Shown here piece by piece: positions 1-9,200 of a DNA stretch of 64,000 bases (its first letter is position 1; every line of letters begins with the position of its first letter). The notes below the pieces were generated by a model, which was not told where the DNA came from, did not search any database, and saw nothing but the letters and a program-made list of their open reading frames with translations. The translations under genes and the position numbers were made by a program. The stretch lies in NCBI RefSeq assembly GCF_003957515.1, contig NZ_RQXW01000007.1, forward strand, positions 62,001 to 126,000, given 5' to 3'. Source of the DNA: Amphritea opalescens (GTDB taxonomy: Bacteria > Pseudomonadota > Gammaproteobacteria > Pseudomonadales > Balneatricaceae).

Positions 1-1
1 G

Positions 2-1012
2 GGTTTTCTGATTGGAGGTGTGCCCAAAAACTTTGATCGTTCTGCGCGGGTGGGTGAGAGCCCCTTTTTTGTCATCGAGGCGGATGAATATGACACCGCC
101 TTTTTTGATAAGCGTTCAAAATTTGTCCATTATCATCCGCGTACTCTGGTTCTGAATAACCTTGAATTTGATCATGGGGATATCTTTGATGATCTAGCGG
201 CTATTCAGCGGCAGTTTCATCATGTGGTGAGAATTGTGCCCGCGAATGGACAGATTATCATGCCAGTGGATGTGCCGGCATTGGATCAGGTGATCGAGCA
301 AGGATGTTGGACGCCCTTGGTGAAAACGTCGGTGGGTAATGATAGCCAGTTGAATTCCTGTGCTGAATGGCAGGCACGTCTTTTAAAAGATGATGGCTCT
401 GAGTTTGAAGTGTTGCATCGAGGTCAGGTCGTCGGCACGGTTCGCTGGCAGATGACGGGTTTACATTCGGTCAATAATGGTTTGATGGCCTTAGTGGCCG
501 CTCATCATGTTGGGGTGCAGATAGCGCATGGGATTGAAGGGCTCTGTCAATTCGGCGGCGTGAAGCGGCGGATGGAGCTGATAGGTGAGGTGGCAGGTAT
601 TCGGGTTTATGATGATTTTGCCCATCATCCCACCGCCATTGAGACCACGTTGCAAGGGATTCGTGCTCAGGTGGGCGATGCGCCGGTGATCGCCGTGATT
701 GAGCCGCGTTCCAATACCATGCGTATGGGGATTCATCGCCAGAAACTGGCATCTTCCGCCCGTCTTGCCGATAAGGTTTATTGGTATCAGCCGGCAGGAT
801 TAGAGTGGTCGTTGCAGGATGTGGTCGATAGTTGTGAGAATCCCGCGGTATTGGCTAGAGATACCGCAGAAACTATCCGTCAGTTAGTGGCTGAAGCAAA
901 ACCGGGTAGCCATATTGTTATCATGAGTAATGGCGGCTTTGATGGCATTCATCTGCGTCTGCTCAATGCTTTGCAAAAGCGGTATCAAACTGATGGAGTT
1001 GAATGTGGTTAA
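2..1012 (+). CDS. mpl: UDP-N-acetylmuramate:L-alanyl-gamma-D-glutamyl-meso-diaminopimelate ligase, 5'-truncated by window
   Basis: Murein-recycling ligase of the cytoplasm: it joins the tripeptide L-Ala-gamma-D-Glu-meso-DAP, recovered from old wall, to UDP-MurNAc using ATP. The frame is open from base 2 (it reads GFLIGGVPKNF before the first GTG at 20), so roughly the last 336 residues of a protein of about 450 are present and the ATP P-loop lies outside the window. The Mur-ligase blocks VIEADEYDTAFFDKRSKF, LNNLEFDHGDIFDD, GVKRRMELIGEV and YDDFAHHPTAIETT are visible and fit Mpl better than MurC. The 3' end overlaps ubiX by 20 bases, so the two are probably co-translated. Confidence 0.95.
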   Translation, partial: GFLIGGVPKNFDRSARVGESPFFVIEADEYDTAFFDKRSKFVHYHPRTLVLNNLEFDHGDIFDDLAAIQRQFHHVVRIVPANGQIIMPVDVPALDQVIEQGCWTPLVKTSVGNDSQLNSCAEWQARLLKDDGSEFEVLHRGQVVGTVRWQMTGLHSVNNGLMALVAAHHVGVQIAHGIEGLCQFGGVKRRMELIGEVAGIRVYDDFAHHPTAIETTLQGIRAQVGDAPVIAVIEPRSNTMRMGIHRQKLASSARLADKVYWYQPAGLEWSLQDVVDSCENPAVLARDTAETIRQLVAEAKPGSHIVIMSNGGFDGIHLRLLNALQKRYQTDGVECG

Positions 1013-1631
1013 AGTCTATCAAGAGAGAGTAACCCTGGCGATTACCGGGGCATCAGGCGTTCAATATGGCTTGCGCTTATTGGAGTGTTTAGTTGCCGCC
1101 CGTTGTCAGGTGTTGGTGATGATCTCGAAAGCGGCGCAAGTCGTGATTGCAACCGAGACCGATGAAGCGCTGCCTGGCTCGGCAAAAGAGCAGGAAGCTT
1201 GGTTGACGCAACGGTTTTCAGCAGCACCAGGGCAGGTGCGTGTGTTTGGTCGAGAGCAATGGATGGCACCGGTTGCGTCGGGTTCCGGTGCGCCGAGTAA
1301 GATGGTGGTTTGCCCCTGTTCAACGGGGTCTCTGTCGGCCATTGCCACCGGTGCTAGTAATAATCTGATTGAGCGGGCGGCGGATGTCGCCTTGAAAGAG
1401 CGCCGTCAGTTAATACTTGTGCCCCGTGAAGCGCCTTACTCAGAGATTCACCTCGAACATATGCTAAAACTGACTCGTATGGGCTGTGTAGTGATTCCGG
1501 CGAGCCCTGGTTTTTATAATCGTCCACGGACGATCGACGATATGATTGATTTTGTCGTGGCGCGGATTCTTAATCAGCTACAGATCGAGCAGCAGCTGAT
1601 GCCGCGTTGGGGTGAGGATAGCCTTTCCTGA
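993..1631 (+). CDS. ubiX: Flavin prenyltransferase UbiX
   Basis: Makes prenylated FMN from FMN and dimethylallyl phosphate, the cofactor of the UbiD decarboxylase in ubiquinone synthesis. At 212 residues it has the usual family length. The N-terminal flavin-binding strand-loop LAITGASGVQYGLRLLE and the C-terminal PREAPYSEIHLEHMLKL and PASPGFYNRPRTIDDMIDF blocks are characteristic. The ATG at 993 is chosen because it gives the normal N-terminus; an in-frame ATG at 930 lies deep inside mpl and would add 21 non-homologous residues. The start overlaps the mpl stop by 20 bases. No ubiD is in the window. Confidence 0.95.
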   Translation: MELNVVKVYQERVTLAITGASGVQYGLRLLECLVAARCQVLVMISKAAQVVIATETDEALPGSAKEQEAWLTQRFSAAPGQVRVFGREQWMAPVASGSGAPSKMVVCPCSTGSLSAIATGASNNLIERAADVALKERRQLILVPREAPYSEIHLEHMLKLTRMGCVVIPASPGFYNRPRTIDDMIDFVVARILNQLQIEQQLMPRWGEDSLS

Positions 1632-1708
1632 GCATAGCGCTTAAAATGCAGCGCTTTTCAGACTGACCTTTTGTCAATCTGTTTACTTTGATATACCGGA
1701 TAATTGAG

Positions 1709-2410
1709 ATGGCTAAAATTCTTGCCCTGGATACATCCACAGATGCCTGTTCTGTCGCGCTGTCTATTGATGGCGAAATTCAGGAAGATTTTCGAATAAT
1801 CCCCCGTCAGCACACTCGCCAGTTATTACCGATGGTTGATGAAATGTTGACGGCCGCAGGGCTGAAAGTGACGCAGTTGGATGCTATTGCTTTTGGTCGA
1901 GGGCCGGGTTCGTTTGCCGGTATCCGTATAGCCACCGGCGCTGCGCAGGGGTTGGCGTTTGCGGCTGAACTGCCGGTGATACCCGTATCAACATTAGCGG
2001 CGATTGCACTGAATGCCGCGCGGGAATATAACGTCGATCGAATTATCAGTACGCTGGATGCGCGGATGAATGAGCTGTATAGCTGTGCGTATCAGATGCG
2101 TGATGGATTGCCGGTGGCGTTAGTTAATGAAACCGTGAGTGCTCCTGGAAGTATTATCTTGCCTGATGGTGAACGTTGGTTTGCGGCGGGTAAAGGTTGG
2201 GTCTATCTCGATAATATGTCGGCCGAAGTACAGCAGGCGGTGGGCACCCCGGTATTGGATATCTATCCATCAGCAGGCGTTATGTGTGAATTAGCGCTGG
2301 AGGCATTTGATCGTGGCGAAGGAATCTCGGCCGAGTTAGCACAGCCGGTCTATCTGCGAGATACTATTTCGTGGAAAAAAATCAGCGAGCAAAAAAAGAA
2401 AGGCCAGTGA
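1709..2410 (+). CDS. tsaB: tRNA threonylcarbamoyladenosine biosynthesis protein TsaB
   Basis: Partner of TsaD and TsaE in the complex that transfers threonylcarbamoyl to A37 of ANN-decoding tRNAs. The 233 residues begin with the ASKHA-fold strand KILALDTSTDACSVALS and contain IAFGRGPGSFAGIRIATGAA, typical of TsaB. The C-terminal half is the variable, TsaD-unlike domain expected for TsaB. ATG 1709 is preferred over a TTG at 1688 because it starts directly at the conserved strand. It follows ubiX by 77 bases and precedes uppP by 99, and may be transcribed alone. Confidence 0.93.
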   Translation: MAKILALDTSTDACSVALSIDGEIQEDFRIIPRQHTRQLLPMVDEMLTAAGLKVTQLDAIAFGRGPGSFAGIRIATGAAQGLAFAAELPVIPVSTLAAIALNAAREYNVDRIISTLDARMNELYSCAYQMRDGLPVALVNETVSAPGSIILPDGERWFAAGKGWVYLDNMSAEVQQAVGTPVLDIYPSAGVMCELALEAFDRGEGISAELAQPVYLRDTISWKKISEQKKKGQ

Positions 2411-2509
2411 GGCGGGTGTAAAAAATCGATCTTAGTTGATTATCGGTTGTCATTGGAATGTCATCAGTAAGTATTTAAATTCACTGTAGTATCAGAGGAT
2501 GTTTTTATC

Positions 2510-3313
2510 ATGGATTGGTTTCAGGTGGCCTTTTTGGCAGTGCTGCAGGGATTGACGGAGTTTCTTCCCATCTCCAGTTCGGCGCATTTGATTTTGCCTT
2601 CGCAACTGTTTGGCTGGACGGACCAGGGCTTGGCATTTGATGTGGGTGTGCATATCGGTTCTTTGGCGGCGGTGATGATCTATTTTCGCCAAGATATTGG
2701 TCGCATGATCGTCGCTTGGGTCGGCAGTTTGGCGGGGCGTGGTAAAAGTATCGATTCTCGCTTGGCGTGGTATGTCATCTGGGCAACCTTACCGGCGGTT
2801 ATTGCTGGTTTTATGTTTAATTCTGCGATCGATCATTATGGCCGGAGTATCTTAATCATTGCTGGAACGACGCTGATATTTGGTGCGTTGCTTTGGTGGG
2901 CGGATGCGAATCGGACTGAGGTGCGGCCATTGGAGAAAATTACTCTCAGAGATGCGGTGATCATTGGCCTGGCTCAGGCGGTGGCCTTGATTCCGGGGAC
3001 TTCCCGTTCCGGTATTACGATTACCGCGGGGCTTATGTTAGGGCTAAATCGTCAGTCAGCCGCCCGCTTTTCCTTTTTGTTGTCGATTCCTGTGATTTTG
3101 GGAGCAGGCCTGTTAAAAGGGTTGGAGCTAGCGCAAACGGGAACGCCCGATCAGTTGACCATGGTACTCGGTGGTACTGTACTGGCGGCAATTAGCGCTT
3201 ATGCTTGTATTCACCTATTTTTACAATGGTTGGATAAGATCGGTATGTTGCCCTTCGTGATTTATCGACTGCTGCTGGGCTTTATTTTGCTCGGTATCTA
3301 TTTTCTTGCCTGA
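2510..3313 (+). CDS. uppP: Undecaprenyl-diphosphatase UppP (BacA)
   Basis: Integral membrane phosphatase that converts undecaprenyl diphosphate to the monophosphate, regenerating the lipid carrier for peptidoglycan and O-antigen; overexpression gives bacitracin resistance in relatives. The 267-residue protein has about eight hydrophobic segments and both family signatures: the N-terminal QGLTEFLPISSSAHLIL (catalytic Glu and Ser region) and the later PGTSRSGITITAGLMLG. A ribosome binding site AGAGGA lies about ten bases before the ATG. No partner genes are adjacent. Confidence 0.97.
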   Translation: MDWFQVAFLAVLQGLTEFLPISSSAHLILPSQLFGWTDQGLAFDVGVHIGSLAAVMIYFRQDIGRMIVAWVGSLAGRGKSIDSRLAWYVIWATLPAVIAGFMFNSAIDHYGRSILIIAGTTLIFGALLWWADANRTEVRPLEKITLRDAVIIGLAQAVALIPGTSRSGITITAGLMLGLNRQSAARFSFLLSIPVILGAGLLKGLELAQTGTPDQLTMVLGGTVLAAISAYACIHLFLQWLDKIGMLPFVIYRLLLGFILLGIYFLA

Positions 3314-3354
3314 TCCCCGTGTCAGAAACTGATCTCAGAAGTTAAGGTGTCGTT

Positions 3355-4167
3355 TTGACTCAGCAATCTATATCTACTACCCCTACCGATGTTGCTGTCT
3401 GTTATGTTGATGAAGCGGGGCGGGAAGATGCTCAGCTATTGGCAGTACGGTTAGGGCTGCCCCTGTTGGACCAATATGATCTGCGCGATGAGCAGTTTGC
3501 TCAGTTGTTGATTTGTGAAGCCGGTAGCCGACGTTTACAGCAAACAGGACGCAAAGCGCCGGGGCCGGTGCTGGCAGATTTTGTCTCGGGTGCTGTTGCG
3601 CATCGACGTAAATTTGGTGGTGGCAAAGGGCAGATGATTGCCAAAGCGGTGGGCATTAAAGGTGGTATTCGGCCACAGGTTATGGACGTGACGGCAGGGC
3701 TGGGGCGGGATAGCTTTGTGTTGGCGACCTTGGGCTGTGAAGTTCAGATGGTCGAACGTTCACCGATTATTCATGCTCTGTTAGAGAGTGGTCTGCAACA
3801 GGCTCAGCGAGATCCTGAAGTGGCGGATATCGCTGCCCGGATGCAACTGGTGAATGCCGATAGTATTGAGTGGCTGAATGACTCGCAAACCGTCGCTTGT
3901 CGGCCTCAGGTTATCTATGTCGACCCGATGTTTCCTCATACCGATAAATCAGCCTTGGTCAAAAAAGAGATGCGGGTATTTCGAGATATCGTAGGGGATG
4001 ATCAGGATTCTGCCGCCTTGCTTGAGCGCGCACTGACTATCGCGGAATATCGGGTAGTGGTTAAACGCCCCCGTAAGGCACCTGCGATCGAGGGGCAGGC
4101 GCCGAGTTATCAATTGAGTGGTAAATCTAGCCGTTACGACATTTATACGCTGAAAAGTCTGTCATAA
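3355..4167 (+). CDS. rsmJ: 16S rRNA (guanine1516-N2)-methyltransferase RsmJ
   Basis: SAM-dependent methyltransferase acting on G1516 of 16S rRNA. At 270 residues it is close to the family norm. Visible motifs: the [16 protein letters not shown] lead-in, SAM-binding motif [18 protein letters not shown], acidic motif VQMVERSP, and the catalytic IYVDPMFPH (a D/NPPY-type motif). Translation probably starts at TTG 3355, seven bases after AAGGTG; no ATG offers a full-length N-terminus. The gene is convergent with slyX, and no clear terminator separates them. Confidence 0.94.
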   Translation: MTQQSISTTPTDVAVCYVDEAGREDAQLLAVRLGLPLLDQYDLRDEQFAQLLICEAGSRRLQQTGRKAPGPVLADFVSGAVAHRRKFGGGKGQMIAKAVGIKGGIRPQVMDVTAGLGRDSFVLATLGCEVQMVERSPIIHALLESGLQQAQRDPEVADIAARMQLVNADSIEWLNDSQTVACRPQVIYVDPMFPHTDKSALVKKEMRVFRDIVGDDQDSAALLERALTIAEYRVVVKRPRKAPAIEGQAPSYQLSGKSSRYDIYTLKSLS

Positions 4168-4194
4168 CGGCCGTGGGATGCGACTCGGTACTGC

Positions 4195-4407
4195 TCAATA
4201 ATGGGGTGGTGGAACGTCATCTTCCGGCGCACTGATCTGGTCTGGCGTAAATTGTTTAACCTGCTGGTGGAGCACTTTAATAATTTGGGTTAAACGGGCA
4301 ATTTCAGCACCTTGATTGGCCATCTCTTCACTCATTTTATCGAGCGCGTCTTCTTGAAAAGCGACTCGTGATTCCAGATCTTCGAGTAACTGTTGTTGCT
4401 TGATCAA
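4195..4407 (-). CDS. slyX: SlyX family protein
   Basis: Small protein of 70 residues, nearly all of it one predicted coiled coil (heptads from LLEDLESRVAFQEDALDKM through IARLTQIIKVLHQQV), ending in the proline-rich tail DDVPPPHY that is the hallmark of SlyX. Its molecular role is not established in any organism I know of. It is convergent with rsmJ, 27 bases between stop codons. Its start is followed upstream by a 197-base gap shared with the divergent cold-shock-domain gene. Confidence 0.9.
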   Translation of the reverse strand: MIKQQQLLEDLESRVAFQEDALDKMSEEMANQGAEIARLTQIIKVLHQQVKQFTPDQISAPEDDVPPPHY

Positions 4408-4604
4408 TTTTTCATTTCCTCGTTATGATATGTGCTGCGGTAACTAATTAGTCGTAATTATACCTTATTCTGGTGTTGTATCAGTGTTTAGGTGGCTAAG
4501 CTATTGAAAAAAAGCATAAAACTATGTATATAGAATGGTCTGGGTTCTATTTATCTTGAATCCTGTTGATATTTAATAACTTTAATTAATTATAAGAGAT
4601 CTAT

Positions 4605-5018
4605 ATGAGTGTTAATCAACTTATACGTAGTGTAGTTGTCAGCGCACTTGCCACTGCAATTATCCTGTTTGTTCTAGGGGCGTTGCCAGGTGAAGGCGCG
4701 TTGCCGATTTTTGATATTGTCGTTGTATTTGCGGTTGTGCTGGTTAGCTGTGTTATTTCAGGTCTGGGCCTGAGCGCTGACAGTGAAGAGGAAATAGATG
4801 AAAATGACGATCGCGAGTTAGGTACCGTCAAGTGGTTTAATGTGTCTAAAGGGTTTGGCTTTATTACCCGTGAAAATGGGGATGATGTCTTTGTTCATTT
4901 TCGCAACATTCGTGGCCGTGGCCATCGCTCACTGACCGAAGGTCAGAGTGTGCGGTTTATCGTGAAAGAGAGTGATAAAGGTTTGCAGGCAGAAGATGTT
5001 TCTGTTGCACGTACCTAA
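4605..5018 (+). CDS. Membrane-anchored cold-shock-domain protein
   Basis: 137 residues in two parts. Residues 8-28 and about 35-58 are hydrophobic and predicted to form a membrane hairpin; residues 59-70 are an acidic linker ([13 protein letters not shown]). Residues 71-137 are a complete cold-shock domain with RNP1 KGFGFITR and RNP2 VFVHF, which binds single-stranded RNA or DNA. The usual Csp is cytosolic and about 70 residues, so this version would hold its nucleic-acid surface at the inner face of the membrane. The AT-rich leader upstream has TAAGAGA before the ATG. A strong terminator follows. Specific targets are unknown. Confidence 0.85.
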   Translation: MSVNQLIRSVVVSALATAIILFVLGALPGEGALPIFDIVVVFAVVLVSCVISGLGLSADSEEEIDENDDRELGTVKWFNVSKGFGFITRENGDDVFVHFRNIRGRGHRSLTEGQSVRFIVKESDKGLQAEDVSVART

Positions 5019-5032
5019 GCCTATCTGTGATT

Positions 5033-5062
5033 AAAAACGGGAGCCTTGGCTCCCGTTTTTTT
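5033..5062. terminator. Bidirectional rho-independent terminator
   Basis: Stem ACGGGAGCC / GGCTCCCGT with a two-base loop, preceded by A5 and followed by T7. It sits between the convergent cold-shock-domain gene and the DsbA-like gene and can serve both strands. Confidence 0.9.
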
Positions 5063-5096
5063 ATGCCTGTAAAAAACTGGGCAGCCGATATCTCAA

Positions 5097-5711
5097 TTAG
5101 ATTAAATTAAGATCGGTGCAGCGTTGCAATAATGACTTCTGGTCACAGTAGCCGGTACTGATAACGTCGAATCCATTGTCGGTTTGCACGCCGAGAAAGG
5201 GAAATCCTTGAATGCCACTTTGTTGGCAGAAACTTAGATCCTCAAACAGTGTTTGAGCGGTTTTTTCACTAGCCATCTGTTGGATGAATTGTTCGCGATC
5301 TAAACCAATCGTTTCTGCTAAGTCAGCCAGTACCGGTAAATCGGAGGGGTTTTTGGCTTGTTGATAATAGGCCTGCTGAATGGCTTCGGTCATCTTCATT
5401 CCGCTACCGGTGGTAAGCTGCTCGGCGCTGATGACCGCTCGGCAGGCGGGGTAGGTAGATCTTCGGGGTTGGCACTTATCCCAGAACTCATAGTTAAACT
5501 GAGCCCCTGTGCGTTGTTCGATGCTGTGCCAGGTTTGTGCGATCGCCTGTTGCATCTCTTTCGGCATGGGTTGATCGCTATCCGGCGCTAGGCCTCCCAT
5601 ATAGCAAACCATGTTGATGCCTGGACGTAAGCGGTTCATTACTTCTTTCAGCTGAGGTTGAAAGGCATAACACCAGCTGCACATGGGGTCCATTACGTAA
5701 ATCAGCGTCAT
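5097..5711 (-). CDS. DsbA-family (FrnE-like) thioredoxin-fold protein
   Basis: 204-residue protein of the DsbA superfamily with the redox motif C11-S-W-C14 immediately after the first strand (LIYVMDPM), then the helical insert and a conserved GFPFLGVQ near the cis-proline position. There is no signal peptide, so it is probably cytoplasmic, like FrnE-type and 2-hydroxychromene-isomerase-like members. The CxWC pair suggests disulfide exchange rather than isomerase activity. Substrate unknown. It is a single gene divergent from the following initiator tRNA; the terminator at 5033-5062 lies beyond its stop. Confidence 0.82.
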   Translation of the reverse strand: MTLIYVMDPMCSWCYAFQPQLKEVMNRLRPGINMVCYMGGLAPDSDQPMPKEMQQAIAQTWHSIEQRTGAQFNYEFWDKCQPRRSTYPACRAVISAEQLTTGSGMKMTEAIQQAYYQQAKNPSDLPVLADLAETIGLDREQFIQQMASEKTAQTLFEDLSFCQQSGIQGFPFLGVQTDNGFDVISTGYCDQKSLLQRCTDLNLI

Positions 5712-5800
5712 AATCGCTCCGTTGAGAGGGCTTCTTTTTGTGGGCTTTTAGTTATATCAGATAAAGCGAAGTAATTAATTGAAAATATTGTTTATTTTCA

Positions 5801-5829
5801 TTGCATAAGCACCAGTGTGTCAGTATTAT
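5801..5829 (+). promoter_or_regulatory. Sigma-70 promoter of initiator tRNA gene 1
   Basis: -35 TTGCAT (5801-5806), 17-base spacer, -10 TATTAT (5824-5829), followed by a GC-rich discriminator (CGCCC) as expected for stringently controlled stable-RNA promoters. Confidence 0.75.
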
Positions 5830-5842
5830 ACGCCCACGTTGA

Positions 5843-5919
<77 letters not shown>

Positions 5920-5931
5920 CAACGGAAAATT

Positions 5932-5959
5932 AGGCTAATCGAAAGATTGGCTTTTTTTT
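5932..5959 (+). terminator. Terminator of initiator tRNA copy 1
   Basis: Stem AGGCTAATC / GATTGGCTT (nine pairs, two of them G-U) closed by a GAAA tetraloop and followed by T8. It differs in sequence from the terminator of copy 2, so the two tRNA loci are not simple copies of one another beyond the promoter and tRNA. Confidence 0.88.
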
Positions 5960-5987
5960 CGCCCAGAATTTGTCCTATCGTTGGGAA

Positions 5988-6141
5988 AGCGTCGGGCTCG
6001 ACTCTCTATAAATCCTCGGGAAGGTCATCAGTTCATAAGTTGTGCTTAGAGCGCAACTTGCATCAAGGTGCGCAGTACCGCAGCCCGAAGGGGCATAACA
6101 GCCTACAGGCTGTTATGAATAAATGCCTTCCCGCTATCGGC
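5988..6141 (+). repeat. tRNA-fMet-derived repeat unit with 86-base insert (left copy)
   Basis: From GCGTCGGGCTC (5990) the sequence follows tRNA-fMet from the anticodon stem through the T-arm (AAGGTCATCAGTTC, 6021-6034), is interrupted by an 86-base insert (6035-6120), then resumes as a decayed T-arm and acceptor end (AAATGCCTTCCCGCTATCGGCA region, 6121-6141). The anticodon arm is expanded relative to the real tRNA. The same unit recurs four times on the minus strand at 10807-11526. The insert differs from that of the unit at 11010 at only two positions. The short open frames running through it are chance. Confidence 0.85.
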
Positions 6142-6224
6142 AGGAGAATTGAGATGATCTATAGCTGTATACCTTTTTAGCCTAAAGACTATCAATGCCT
6201 ATTTGGTCTTCGAGAGGTCGTTTT

Positions 6225-9200
6225 TTACACGGCGACCTGAGACGGAGAGCTGTCCAGTGAGTGAATTCGCGCTAACAGTCGTTGACGTTTTTGTTGCGCT
6301 TGTTCATAAGCCGTATCTTTAACCGGTCCGTAGCCTCGAATCAGCGCCGGTAGTCGGGCTAGTTCAATCGCATCTTGAAGGTTGTCAGCACTAAGATTGT
6401 TTAGGATGACGCTGACATCCTGTTCATATTCACGGATCAAGCGTCGTTCGAGACGGCGGTCGGCGCTGTAACTAAAGATATCCAGTGGTGTGCCACGCAG
6501 GGTTTTCGCGCGGGCCAGCAGGCGGAACAGCGGTAGAATTTTTTCACTGAAGGTGCGTTTTTTCGGCCGGCCAGTAGCGCTATTAATACGCGATATCAGC
6601 GGTGGTGCCAGATTGAATTCGAGTTTGAAGTCGCCTTCAAACTGGCTTTCTAGCTGCTGCCTGAAATCGGCTGAAGTGAGTAAGCGCGCCACTTCATATT
6701 CATCTTTATAGGCCAGCACTTTGGCGTAGTTTTCAGCGACAGCGAGACTCAGTGAGTGACCTTTTCCTAAGGCTTTTTCGGCATCACTCACCTGCCTAGT
6801 CAGTGCTTCGTAACGTTTTGCCAGTGCCGCATTCTGATACTGTTGCAGATGCTCGGTTTCCCGACTGATGAGTTCCTCGAGTCCAGGCATCATCTTGACC
6901 GGCTCGATATTGGTTGCGGGCGTGGCGATCTGCTCAACCTGTTGCAGGTTATGGGCAGCGCGACGTCCCCATAACAGTGCTTGTTTATTGGCATCGGCGG
7001 CAACACCGTTCAGTTCGATAGCCTGTTCGATAGATGCCAGCTTCAGCGGAATCAAGCCTTGCTGCCAAGCATAACCGATACAGAAAAGGTTAACCGCCAT
7101 ACCATCGCCGAGTAGATTGGTGGCGAGGGTGGTGGCGTCGAGGCAGAAACTGCTCTGTGGCTTAGCAGTATTGCGAATAACCTGTTCCATCGCCGCATTG
7201 GGCACCTGCACATCCGGATCACGGGTAAAGGCGGCGGGCATGGTTTCATGGGTGTTGATGACCACTTGGCTGCGTGCGCGATCGAGTTTACCCAGTGCCT
7301 CTTCACTCGCGCCGACCATCAAATCAAAGCCGATGAGTAAGTCTGCCTCGCCCGCAGGGATGCGCACGGTATGGATCTGCTCCTGCGTATCGGCAATGCG
7401 GATGTGACTCATGACGGCGCCAAACTTCTGGGCTAGACCGATCTGATCCAATACCCCAGCACCTTTACCTTCGATATGTGCTGCCATTCCGAGTAGGGCG
7501 CTCACGGTGACAACGCCGGTGCCGCCGACGCCGGTGAGTAGGATATTGTAGGGCGTAGAGCATTGAGGAAGCTGTGGCGTGGGCAGTTCAGGGAAGCTGC
7601 TGAGCTTGCCTAAAGGTTCAGGTTTGCGCAGCTTGCCGCCTTTGACGGTAACAAAGCTCGGGCAAAAACCACGCACACAACTGAAGTCTTTATTACAGGC
7701 GGATTGATCGATTGCCCGCTTGCGACCACGGCTGGTTTCTTTGGGCAGTAATGATAGGCAGTTAGATTGCACGCCGCAATCGCCACAGCCTTCGCAGACA
7801 TCCTGATTAATAACGACTCGTTTTTGCGGATCGGTTAACTCTCCACGTTTACGTCGACGACGTTTTTCCGCGGCACAGGTCTGATCGTAGACCATAGCGG
7901 TACAGCCGGGAATGTCACGTAGTTCTAGCTGAACCTGTTGCAAGTCATCCCTATGATGAAAGGTAACGCCTTGAGCAAAGGCTGAGCGGCTAGGGTATTT
8001 ATCCGGCTCATCACTGACAACGGCGATGCGGTGTACCCCTTCGCCATAAAGCTGGTGGGTAATCTGCTGCACGGTTAGCTGGCCGTCGATCGGTTGACCG
8101 CCGGTCATGGCGACGGCATCGTTGTATAGCACTTTATAGGTGATGTTCGCTTTAGAGGCGATTGCGGCTCTGATCGCTAATAGGCCCGAATGGAAATAGG
8201 TGCCATCGCCGAGGTTTTGGAATACATGATTGTTGTCGGTAAAGGGCGCTTGACCTATCCAGGTTGCCCCTTCGCCGCCCATTTGGGTAAATGTATCGGT
8301 GCCGCGATCCATCCAGGTGGCCATATAATGACAACCGATTCCGCCTAGCGCGCGACTGCCTTCGGGCACTACGGTTGAGGTGTTGTGCGGACAGCCAGAG
8401 CAAAAGTGAGGCGTACGCTCTAATAGTGCTCTAGGCTGTGACAGCTCATATTCTTTCTCTGTCAGGAAGGCGAGCCGCTGGGTTACTTGTTCACTGTTAT
8501 AAAACGGTGCGATACGGGCGGCAATAGCACGCGCAATCATCGCGGGGGTGAGTTCGCTGAGGCTGGTCAGTAGCTCATTACCGAGCGTATCCTTTTTGCC
8601 AACAATGGTCGGGCGGGTCGTTTGAGCACGATCTTGCCAGCTATAGAGATGTTCTTTGAGCTGGTCTTCGATAAGACCGCGCTTCTCTTCGATGACCAGA
8701 ATTTCATCTAAACCGTCGGCAAATTCATAGATACCTTCAGGTTCTAGCGGCCATGGCATCGCCACTTTATACAGGCGAATGCCAAGATCGGCGGCTTGTT
8801 GATGGCTGATACCCAGATCTTCCAATGCTTGTAAGACATCCAGATAGGATTTGCCGGTGGTGACAATGCCAAAACGAGGCTGCGGGGTATCAATAACGAT
8901 TTTGTCTAATCGGTTATGGCGGCAAAATGCTTGCGCGGCACGAATTTTATAGCGATGTAGTCGCTCTTCCTGCTGCATAGGTTTGTCTGGCCAGCGGGCG
9001 TTAAGACCGTCGGCGGGTAGCTCGAAATCATCAGGAGTATTGATGGCTAAGCGGTCATGGTCGAGATTCGCTGAGATCGCTGAATCCATCACTTCTGCCA
9101 GCGCTTTTAAACCCACCCAACAGCCGCTATAACGGGACATCGCCCAGCCGTATAGGCCGTAATCCAGCATCTCCTGAATGCCAGCGGGATAGAGCACGGG

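Noticed and set aside
4560-4600. AT-rich stretch before the cold-shock-domain gene as another palindrome site
   Set aside because: TTTAATTAATTA differs from the shared core TTAATATATTAA and is probably just an AT-rich leader.
5947-6180. 77-codon open frame after tRNA copy 1
   Set aside because: Runs through the tRNA terminator and the tRNA-derived repeat; no ribosome binding site or family similarity.
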